Assembly: GCA_031259505.1 (NCBI GenBank)
Contig: JAIRLL010000261.1
Coordinates: 1-5,189, forward strand
Length of the DNA: 5,189 nt
Direction: 5' to 3'
Source: Tannerella sp.
GTDB taxonomy: Bacteria; Bacteroidota; Bacteroidia; Bacteroidales; Tannerellaceae
The notes under the pieces are model-generated. The model was not told the origin of the DNA. It saw only the letters and a list, made by a program, of their open reading frames with translations, and did not search any database. Shown in pieces: positions 1 to 5,130 of this stretch; within the stretch, counting starts at the first letter, position 1; each line of letters begins with the position of its first letter. The position numbers were made by a program, and so were the translations under genes.

Positions 1-351
1 GTAGGCATGCCTTTCGTCTGCCGTCTCGCGCGTCATCCTGTAATCTTCCACAACGACGCCGCAAAGTTCGATAGCGACGCGCTTCTCTACGATCGGAATG
101 AGCAGGCGGGCATACAAATCTTTTGTGTCGTCGCCCGTATACTTATGCGATTCCCCCCTGATTTCCAACTCCCAACGCGCAGGTACACCTCCGCTGTGCA
201 ACTCGGGCAACGGGAAAGCGTTCGGCCCGAAATAACGCGGGGTATAGATCAACTCCTTTGTCGTCTCTCTCCAGTCCTGCGCCGACAGAAATGTCGTGGC
301 AAGGCCTGATATCACTGCAATATATACTGTCTTCTTAAAAAAATATGCCAT
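1..351 (-). CDS. Partial secreted protein of unknown function (N-terminal 117 residues)
   Basis: The minus strand is open from an ATG at 351-349 to the window edge, so the gene is cut off at its 3' end and only 117 codons are visible. Residues 1-24 form a signal peptide: a basic start (FFKK), a hydrophobic stretch (VYIAVISGLATTFLSA) and an A-Q junction typical of signal peptidase I. The mature part begins QDWRETTKELIYTPRYFGPN and continues with PARWELEIRGE, YTGDDTKDLYARLLIPI and VVVEDYRMTRETADER. The alternating hydrophobic/charged pattern at 60-105 suggests beta strands, as in an envelope or barrel protein. I do not recognise a named domain; the pattern resembles uncharacterised Bacteroidota envelope proteins. 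A TAACTTTG box lies just upstream, and the gene diverges from the ThuA-like gene. An open frame on the plus strand at 7-309 is its antisense shadow. I am confident it is coding because of the signal peptide; the function is unknown. Confidence 0.8.
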   Translation of the reverse strand, partial: MAYFFKKTVYIAVISGLATTFLSAQDWRETTKELIYTPRYFGPNAFPLPELHSGGVPARWELEIRGESHKYTGDDTKDLYARLLIPIVEKRVAIELCGVVVEDYRMTRETADERHAY

Positions 352-432
352 TACACGGAAATTAACGCGCAAAGTTATTACTTTTTCAGCAAAAACCGGT
401 ATCTTTGCTTCAAAAGATAAAAATGCATATTT
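352..432. promoter_or_regulatory. Divergent intergenic promoter region
   Basis: This 81-bp gap separates two divergent genes. On the plus strand TATCTTTG (400-407) matches the Bacteroidota -7 consensus TAnnTTTG, 25 bp before the ATG at 433. On the minus strand TAACTTTG (plus-strand positions 377 down to 370) also matches and lies 18 bp before the ATG at 351. The two boxes are back to back, 22 bp apart, so initiation complexes would probably overlap. Neither has a convincing TTTG -33 box at the usual 19-21 bp spacing; the T/A-rich tracts between them (382-386 and 391-395) are too close. The box matches are seen directly; use as promoters is inferred. Neither gene has a clear Shine-Dalgarno site. 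Confidence 0.55.
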
Positions 433-1344
433 ATGAAACGATTGTCAAACAAATTTTTTGCGCTGCTGTCGGCAGCATTATTTGTCACTTGTTTATCGGC
501 TAAACAACCGATAAAAACACTGTTAATCACCGGCCAGAACAATCATAACTGGCAGGTCAGTCATGTAGTAATCAAGCAAACACTTGAAAATTCGGGTCTT
601 TTCACCGTCGATTTTGCCGTTTCTCCGTCCAGGGGAGAAGACATGTCGGGTTTTGTGCTTGACTTCAAACCGTATGATTTGGTCGTAGTAGATTACAACG
701 GCGCCCCGTGGCCTGAAGAGACCAACAGGCGGTTCATCGAATTTACCCGCGGCGGCGGCGGTATCGTCATCTACCATGCGGCAGACAACGCATTCTCCAA
801 ATGGCCTGAATATAACCAGATATGCGCTTTGGGCGGATGGGAAGGCCGCAACGAGGAATCAGGACCCTGGGTATACTGGAAAGACGGCAAACTGATTAAG
901 GACACCTCGCCAGGCAACGGCGGTTCGCATGGACGGCAGCACGAATATGTACTGAACGGCCGCAACCAAAGCCATCCGGTGACGAAAGGATTGCCGGCCA
1001 GGTGGCGTCATGCCCAGGATGAATTGTATGACAGGATGCGCGGGCCGGGCGACATCGATGCCCTGCTTTACACCGCCTACTCCGATCCCTCCACAAACGG
1101 TTCGGGACGCGAAGAACCGCTGGTCTTCACCGTCAAGTTCGGCAAAGGGCGCATTTTCCACACGATGCTGGGACATGCAGGCCCCACGGTCGAAGACAAC
1201 AGGGCTATGCAATGTACGGGTTTTCAGGTATTGCTGCTCCGCGGCGCCGAATGGGCGGCCACAGGCAAAGTAACTCAGAAAATTCCGTCCGACTTCCCGA
1301 CCGAAACGCAAATATCCTTGCGGGAGAACTACAAACATCCGTGA
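433..1344 (+). CDS. Secreted ThuA-like domain protein
   Basis: A 303-residue protein. Residues 1-23 form a signal peptide (basic MKRLSNK, hydrophobic core, LSA-K cleavage), so it should act in the periplasm or outside the cell. C20 is preceded by FVT, a poor lipobox, so a lipoprotein is less likely. Residues about 27-275 match the ThuA-like family, which has the class I glutamine-amidotransferase fold. Landmarks are the first strand KTLLITGQNNHNW (28-40), YDLVVVDYNG (81-90), the turn GGGGIVIYHAADNAF (107-121), GGWEGR (134-139), HEY (170-172), HPVTKGLP (181-188), HAQDELY (193-199) and GKGRIFHTMLGH (237-248). At the amidotransferase nucleophile-elbow position the family has His (YHAA) instead of Cys, so glutaminase activity is not expected. 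Family members are linked to sugar use, often near keto-sugar enzymes, but the exact reaction here is unknown and no such neighbour is visible. Length and motifs look complete. Confidence 0.9.
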   Translation: MKRLSNKFFALLSAALFVTCLSAKQPIKTLLITGQNNHNWQVSHVVIKQTLENSGLFTVDFAVSPSRGEDMSGFVLDFKPYDLVVVDYNGAPWPEETNRRFIEFTRGGGGIVIYHAADNAFSKWPEYNQICALGGWEGRNEESGPWVYWKDGKLIKDTSPGNGGSHGRQHEYVLNGRNQSHPVTKGLPARWRHAQDELYDRMRGPGDIDALLYTAYSDPSTNGSGREEPLVFTVKFGKGRIFHTMLGHAGPTVEDNRAMQCTGFQVLLLRGAEWAATGKVTQKIPSDFPTETQISLRENYKHP

Positions 1345-1612
1345 CAAAGGGAGACGAAGGCGTCGAGACGTAAAAAAAACGTATGCCTCATACAGCATAT
1401 CCCTCTGTTTTTTCATCTAACAGGAATGAATACATGGATTTGATAAAAAGTTAAATAATGCATAAATCGTTTGGATTTAAAGAAAAAGCCGTTTCTTTGT
1501 ATAAAGAAAAAAGACAGGGCGGAAATTAAACCTTTCGACCAAAAAAAAGTCAGAAGGACAAGATGATAAATAAAAGAATTTTTAATTATAAAGTAAAGAG
1601 GAGAAACAGTTT
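1345..1612 (+). promoter_or_regulatory. Intergenic region with candidate promoter and strong RBS for the low-complexity secreted protein
   Basis: This 268-bp AT-rich gap holds no open frame I would call a gene. A candidate promoter is TTTG at 1470-1473, then 18 bp, then TTTCTTTG at 1492-1499, which matches TAnnTTTG in all but the second base. It would give a leader of roughly 105 nt. The -7 box is also the left arm of a 7-bp hairpin, TTTCTTT (1492-1498) with AAAGAAA (1503-1509). AGAGGAG at 1597-1603 ends 9 bp before the ATG at 1613 and is a clear Shine-Dalgarno-like site, unlike the other starts here. Near the left end, GTATG-CCT-CATAC (1381-1393) is a 5-bp hairpin with six Ts only 14 bp later (1408-1413), too weak and too far apart for a confident terminator of the ThuA-like gene. 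Confidence 0.4.
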
Positions 1613-2887
1613 ATGAAAACAATGATTAAATTAGCTTCCATGTGGATAATGCTTGCTTCGGTTCTGACCGTTGCAGCGCAGGAAGAGTTCTTTGACGATG
1701 TATATTTCTCTTCAGGGAACAGTAAAGGCAAAACCGTGGAGAAGAAAAAGGCAGTTTTAAAGGATACAGTAGTGTCCGCACGCAATTTTGCTCCGACCGT
1801 GGCCGCCTCCGATATCATGGATGTAGATGCATATAACCGCAGATATACGGATGTTGCTCTGGATGAAGAAATGTATGAAACAGAAGATATTGAACTGTAT
1901 GCTGAAGACGACGAACCGAAGAAGGTGCGCAATTCGGATATGGAATATTCGGAACGGATCATTCGTTATCATTCGCCCAGTAAAATCACTATTGCCGGCG
2001 CGGATAATGTGGATCTGTATTTGAGTGACGGATACTACGCGTATGGCTACGATACGGATTATTCCGACGGGCAAACGACGGTCAACGTAAGTATCGACAT
2101 GGGTAACTCAGGCTGGTACGATCCGTGGTATTACGGTTGGTCGTCATGGTACCGTCCGTACTGGTACAGCAGTTATTGGGGCCCGTACTGGGGCTGGGGT
2201 GGATTCTATCACTCCAGTTGGTATTACGACCCGTGGTATTATGGTGGATGGGGATGGCATTATCCTTCTTATTACCATCATCATCATTACGGTTACGGTT
2301 ACGGTTACGGATATGATCGCAGTTCGTATTACCGCAATTCGGGAGGTCGCGCCACGGCAGCCAGAAGTTCGGCATACCGTTCGTCGTCGTCCGATTCACG
2401 GCGCACTACGGTAGGCGCGCGGAGTTCGTCGGCACGCTCGTCGAGTGCAACTACTCGCACTACAACAGGCCGAAGCACCTCATTGAGAACAGAGTCGCGC
2501 CGCAGCAGTGCGGATGCAGCCACTAACAGCCGTACCACTTCCCGCTCAACGAACCGGTCGAATATCAGTTCGACCGGCAGCAGCACAACACGCAGCAGTT
2601 CGGCTACGGTGAACAGTGGCAGTACAACCACGACGCGTCGCTCGACGGCTACATCCACCACGCCGACACGTTCGTCGTCCGTGAGTAGCAGCAGCAGCGG
2701 CCGTTCGACAGGTTCGTCCGTACGAAGCAGTTCTGCATCTCCAAGTACAAGCACGCGTTCAAGCTCAGTTTCGTCGAGCAGCAGCGGCCGTTCTTCGAGC
2801 AGCGGAAGTTTCAGCAGCGGCAGTAGCGGAGGACGTTCGAGCGGAAGTAGCGGAGGAGGTCGCTCAAGTAGCGGCGGACGCCGATAA
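1613..2887 (+). CDS. Exported Trp/Tyr/His- and Ser/Arg-rich low-complexity protein, function unknown
   Basis: A 424-residue protein in three zones. Residues 1-22 are a signal peptide (VAA-Q cleavage). Residues 23-135 are acidic and soluble, starting QEEFFDDVYFSS and including EDIELYAEDDEP (91-102). Residues 141-240 form an aromatic belt: 12 Trp between 168 and 215, in units such as YDPWYYG (169-175 and 205-211), then HHHH (222-225) and alternating YGYGYGYGY (226-234). Residues 241-424 are about 75 Ser, 30 Thr and 28 Arg with no Lys, only three acidic residues, and an SSGG-R-rich end. The start is supported by AGAGGAG 9 bp upstream. Similar Bacteroides proteins have, as I recall, been labelled 'vitellogenin II precursor', a name resting on Ser-richness only. 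The OmpP1/FadL-type barrel follows after 186 bp on the same strand. I infer an envelope or surface protein; adhesive, structural or metal-binding roles are possible but unproven. Codon use is coherent and no frameshift is visible. Confidence 0.85.
   Translation: MKTMIKLASMWIMLASVLTVAAQEEFFDDVYFSSGNSKGKTVEKKKAVLKDTVVSARNFAPTVAASDIMDVDAYNRRYTDVALDEEMYETEDIELYAEDDEPKKVRNSDMEYSERIIRYHSPSKITIAGADNVDLYLSDGYYAYGYDTDYSDGQTTVNVSIDMGNSGWYDPWYYGWSSWYRPYWYSSYWGPYWGWGGFYHSSWYYDPWYYGGWGWHYPSYYHHHHYGYGYGYGYDRSSYYRNSGGRATAARSSAYRSSSSDSRRTTVGARSSSARSSSATTRTTTGRSTSLRTESRRSSADAATNSRTTSRSTNRSNISSTGSSTTRSSSATVNSGSTTTTRRSTATSTTPTRSSSVSSSSSGRSTGSSVRSSSASPSTSTRSSSVSSSSSGRSSSSGSFSSGSSGGRSSGSSGGGRSSSGGRR
2276..2311 (+). 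repeat. In-frame CAT and TACGGT microsatellites
   Basis: Four CAT codons (2276-2287, encoding HHHH) are followed directly by TACGGT three times plus TACGGA (2288-2311, encoding YGYGYGYG). Unit lengths of 3 and 6 bp keep the frame, so slippage would lengthen or shorten the His or Tyr-Gly tract without breaking the gene. Confidence 0.85.
2669..2794 (+). repeat. Duplicated 13-residue motif in the Ser/Arg tail
   Basis: The peptide RSSSVSSSSSGRS occurs twice, at residues 353-365 (2669-2707) and 382-394 (2756-2794), 87 bp apart. The amino acids are identical, but several serine codons differ in class: the first copy uses TCG-TCG-TCC then AGT-AGC, the second TCA-AGC-TCA then TCG-TCG at matching places. 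Peptide identity is seen directly; whether the cause is old duplication with protein-level constraint or chance within low complexity is open. Confidence 0.7.
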
Positions 2888-2917
2888 AGCCTGCTTCGAA
2901 GCGGAAAAGTATACATT

Positions 2918-2933
2918 ATTGATTGATTGATTA
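2918..2933. repeat. ATTG tetranucleotide microsatellite
   Basis: ATTG occurs three times in tandem followed by ATTA, 30 bp after the stop codon of the low-complexity protein and about 140 bp before the barrel gene. It is non-coding. The tract is short, so it may be chance; copy-number change could alter spacing in the linker. Confidence 0.5.
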
Positions 2934-2958
2934 GTCTCTGACAGTGAGCATTCTCAGC

Positions 2959-3003
2959 TAAAGCAATCCGGTCTTTTCGATTGATGCAGATTGGATTGCT
3001 TTA
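2959..3003. repeat. 11-bp inverted repeat with 23-nt loop, related to the array at 4793-5095
   Basis: TAAAGCAATCC (2959-2969) and GGATTGCTTTA (2993-3003) are perfect reverse complements. The core AAGCAATCCGG (2961-2971) is shared with the palindrome array downstream of the barrel gene, so this looks like a solitary, degenerate copy of the same repeat. The right arm runs into TTTACTTTG, so the hairpin could weaken readthrough from the upstream gene, but the T tract is interrupted and the loop is long, making it a poor classical terminator. Confidence 0.75.
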
Positions 3004-3008
3004 CTTTG
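2974..3008 (+). promoter_or_regulatory. Candidate promoter for the FadL-type barrel gene
   Basis: TTTTCG (2974-2979) resembles a TTTG -33 box, and TTACTTTG (3001-3008) matches the TAnnTTTG -7 box except at the second base, with 21 bp between them. This would start transcripts near 3015, giving a leader of about 60 nt. The candidate lies inside and at the edge of the inverted repeat, so the repeat may supply or modulate the promoter. Both boxes are imperfect, and cotranscription with the upstream gene is the alternative. Confidence 0.3.
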
Positions 3009-3073
3009 TCAAAGGCTGTGGTTTATTAGACATAAAAAAACAAGAAAGTTGAATCTGTAAAAATAGAAGAGTG

Positions 3074-4705
3074 ATGAAAAAGTTGATGATATATGTAAGC
3101 GTACTGTTTTTGAGCAGCGGCATGATGTTTGCACAGGGAGAAATGGATGCTTTTCGTTTTTCGCAAACCGATCTGAACGGTTCGGCACGCTCGGTGAGTA
3201 TGGGAGGCGCATTCGGTGCATTGGGAGGCGATATGTCTGCAATGTCTCATAATCCGGCGGGTTTGGGCGTCTACCGCAGTTCGGAAATTCAGGCCACGTT
3301 TGATTTTTACAGTTCGAACGTGAATGCGGACTGGGGCGGCGTGGTTAACAGTCGGAGACGCAATGCCTTTTGCATGGACAATTTCTCGTACGAAGGATAT
3401 TTTCCGACAGGAAACGATCGAGGCGTGAAAGGATGGAATATAGGATTTTCGTACAATAAAGTAAAAGAGTTCAGCCGCAAATATTCGGCAGCGGGAAATT
3501 CGAAATTCTCGCTGGCCGATTACGTGGCTTCGCGTACAACGTTTGCCTTTGGTAACGAGGGCGGTATTTATTTAGATGAATTGCAGTTGACGGATCGCTA
3601 CGATCCTTACGTGAATTCGGATCTGGCAGGACAATGGTTGCCCATTTTGGGGTACGAATCAGGGTTCATTGAGCCGCAGGACGACAAAAACAGTAAAAAC
3701 GATGTATATTACAGCGCATTTCCGGGCGCTTTGAAGGAAACATTGCTGAATATCAGCGAGAGAGGTGCAATGAAAGAATACAATTTTGCATTGGCGACGA
3801 ATATTTCGGACATTGTATTTCTTGGCCTCACAGTAAACATAACGGATATCGACTACAGGCTGGCATCGCGTCATCACGATACTTTTGCAGGCAGGAACAG
3901 CGAGAACGATTATCTGACACTCGAAAATTCTCTTGAGACGGAAGGTACGGCCTATTCGGCCAATCTGGGCGTGATTGTCCGTCCGATTAATGCACTTCGT
4001 TTCGGCGTCGCATACAATTCTCCGAAATGGTATAAAATGACGGATTATTTCTTAGCGACAGGCGAATCGTATGTCGCAAGTTATTCGGATCAGCCCAAAA
4101 TGAAGGCAGAGACGCCTGCGGATCATTCAATAGCCGACTACGCATTGCAGACGCCAGGACGGTGGATATTCAGCGTTGCGGGCGTTATCGGAAATACGGC
4201 TCTGGTCAGTTTTGATTACGAATTGACCGACTACAAGACCATGCGGCTGGGCAGTTATGACGGCGAGGATTTTTCGTTTGAAACGGATAACAGCATTATT
4301 AATAAAGATTTTGGTATGGCGAAAACGGTGAAAGCGGGCGTCGAAATCAAGCCTGCATCGCGACTTGCCCTCCGCGCCGGCTATATGCAGCAATCCAATC
4401 CGATGACGGGAAACCTGACCGACGAAAGTAAACAGACGGAAGTTTTTACGGCAGGTACGACACCTCACTATACGACTGTTGCGGCGCCAACCCGTCATTA
4501 TACGGCCGGGGTGGGATACCGTTTATCGCCTAATTTCTATATGGACATGGCGTATATCCACCGGGTGCAAAAAGAGAAGCTCTATACGTTCTCGCCGATA
4601 GAAAAGGCTGATTCTAACTTGAATATTCCGTCCATCGAAGTGTCGCCTTCGAACTTGACGGCAAAAACATCGCGTATAGTGTTGACATTCGGCTATAAAT
4701 TTTGA
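3074..4705 (+). CDS. OmpP1/FadL/TodX-family outer membrane protein
   Basis: A 543-residue outer-membrane beta-barrel. I chose ATG 3074 over the in-frame GTG at 3071 because it directly begins MKKLMIYVSV; using GTG adds one residue. Residues 1-20 are a signal peptide (MFA-Q). Residues 36-69 (GSARSVSMGGAFGALGGDMS..., then NPAGLGVY) match the N-terminal hatch signature of the FadL/OmpP1/TodX family, with NPAG at 60-63. Amphipathic strands follow throughout, including LRFGVAYNSPKWYKMTDYF (308-326), and the chain ends TSRIVLTFGYKF with the terminal Phe of a barrel assembly signal. Classical members are about 420-450 residues, so this is a long form with enlarged loops, as in Bacteroidota proteins often named 'hemin receptor'. 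FadL proteins pass hydrophobic compounds across the outer membrane; the substrate here is unknown and heme is not supported by any visible motif. It lies 186 bp after the low-complexity secreted protein, on the same strand. Confidence 0.9.
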   Translation: MKKLMIYVSVLFLSSGMMFAQGEMDAFRFSQTDLNGSARSVSMGGAFGALGGDMSAMSHNPAGLGVYRSSEIQATFDFYSSNVNADWGGVVNSRRRNAFCMDNFSYEGYFPTGNDRGVKGWNIGFSYNKVKEFSRKYSAAGNSKFSLADYVASRTTFAFGNEGGIYLDELQLTDRYDPYVNSDLAGQWLPILGYESGFIEPQDDKNSKNDVYYSAFPGALKETLLNISERGAMKEYNFALATNISDIVFLGLTVNITDIDYRLASRHHDTFAGRNSENDYLTLENSLETEGTAYSANLGVIVRPINALRFGVAYNSPKWYKMTDYFLATGESYVASYSDQPKMKAETPADHSIADYALQTPGRWIFSVAGVIGNTALVSFDYELTDYKTMRLGSYDGEDFSFETDNSIINKDFGMAKTVKAGVEIKPASRLALRAGYMQQSNPMTGNLTDESKQTEVFTAGTTPHYTTVAAPTRHYTAGVGYRLSPNFYMDMAYIHRVQKEKLYTFSPIEKADSNLNIPSIEVSPSNLTAKTSRIVLTFGYKF

Positions 4706-4866
4706 CTTGACCCCGTATTTGGTGCGGATGTCTTTGACCGGTTTATAGGGGTGCAGGACGTAGCGTCATGTCAATCGCATACTGTCGCATTTCGTCTTTG
4801 CGACTGCGAGGCCACGAAGCAGGAAGCAATCCGGAAAATATGAAGCTCTGGATTGCTTCACTCCGT

Positions 4867-4920
4867 TCGCAATGACGGGGATGCCGTTGTTACCGGCAAT
4901 AGCGTCCGGCGTCATTTCGA
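4867..4920. repeat. 54-bp inter-arm module, copy 1
   Basis: TCGCAATGACG (4867-4877) and CGTCATTTCGA (4910-4920) are inverted repeats matching at 10 of 11 positions around a 32-bp spacer. The spacer holds a 5-bp hairpin, TGCCG (4882-4886) with CGGCA (4894-4898) and a 7-nt loop. It aligns without gaps to copy 2 at 5034-5087, with 44 of 54 bases identical. Confidence 0.75.
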
Positions 4921-4994
4921 GGTACGAAGCAATCCGGCGGGCTGACAGTAAGCAAATAACGAAACATGTCACTGGCAGGTACGAAGCAATCCGG
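4920..4994. repeat. 18-bp direct repeats bracketing a 39-bp segment
   Basis: AGGTACGAAGCAATCCGG is present identically at 4920-4937 and 4977-4994. The 39 bp between (4938-4976) do not resemble the rest of the array. One copy plus the insert (57 bp) looks like an extra segment placed in what would otherwise be a single left arm pairing with the right arm at 5009-5044. Duplication during insertion or slippage are both possible. Confidence 0.7.
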
Positions 4995-5033
4995 GGTCGC
5001 GTCCGGCGCTGGATTGCCACGTCGCTACGCTCC

Positions 5034-5087
5034 TCGCAATGACGGGAATACCGTTGCTGTCGGTAATGGCATCCGCCGTCATTGCGA
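5034..5087. repeat. 54-bp inter-arm module, copy 2
   Basis: TCGCAATGACG (5034-5044) and CGTCATTGCGA (5077-5087) are perfect 11-bp inverted repeats around a 32-bp spacer. The spacer holds TACCG (5049-5053) with CGGTA (5061-5065), the same hairpin as copy 1 but with A-T replacing G-C at one pair. Eight of the ten differences between copies are transitions. Confidence 0.75.
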
Positions 5088-5130
5088 CTGCAAGGTAGAA
5101 TTACGCCGCTCTTGAATCTCCCTGGATTTT

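Larger units (their letters stand above)
4793..5095. repeat. Array of imperfect palindromic intergenic repeats (CGTCATTGCGA / GAAGCAATCC type)
   Basis: About 300 bp between the barrel gene and the right-edge gene is built from alternating left and right arms. Left arms run from CGTCATTGCGA to GAAGCAATCCGG: 4793-4834, 4910-4937, an internal partial copy 4977-4994, and a truncated one at 5077-5095. Right arms run from CTGGATTGC to TCGCAATGACG: 4848-4877 and 5009-5044. GAAGCAATCC (4823-4832) pairs with GGATTGCTTC (4850-4859), and GCAATCC (4986-4992) with GGATTGC (5011-5017). The first left arm has a tandem GAAGCAG/GAAGCAA duplication (4816-4829). I recall arms of this kind as common dispersed intergenic repeats in many bacteria. 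A minus-strand open frame at 4766-5020 is an artefact of reading through the arms. No transposase is present. Position at gene 3' ends fits a REP-like role in mRNA ends or termination, which is inferred. Confidence 0.85.

Noticed and set aside
7..309. 100-codon open frame on the plus strand
   Set aside because: It lies opposite the partial secreted protein, whose minus-strand frame has a signal peptide and a matching promoter box.
859..1416. 185-codon open frame on the minus strand
   Set aside because: It is antisense to the ThuA-like gene, which has a signal peptide and family motifs; the antisense product shows no recognisable domain.
2329..2916. 195-codon open frame on the minus strand, rich in Leu, Arg and Pro
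   Set aside because: It is antisense to the Ser/Thr/Arg tail. The restricted codon set there (TCN, AGC, CGN, ACN) leaves few stop triplets on the other strand, and there is no signal peptide or domain.
3074..4705. Heme receptor function for the barrel protein
   Set aside because: The 'hemin receptor' label is used for this family in Bacteroidota, but I see no TonB box, no plug of a TonB-dependent receptor and no heme-binding motif; FadL-type is the supportable call.
4710..4752. ACCCC/GGGGT inverted pair after the barrel gene as a terminator
   Set aside because: Only 5 bp with a 33-nt loop and no following T tract, so it is not a credible intrinsic terminator.
4766..5020. 84-codon open frame on the minus strand (contains ANGVKQS- and IASYLEMT-type peptides)
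   Set aside because: It reads straight through the palindromic arms; peptides such as NGVKQS are translations of the GATTGCTTC/CGCAATGACG repeat itself. Spurious gene calls of this kind are common over such repeats.
4793..5095. CRISPR array
   Set aside because: Repeats are palindromic arms of varying length with irregular, partly homologous spacers and no cas genes; spacing and divergence do not fit a CRISPR.
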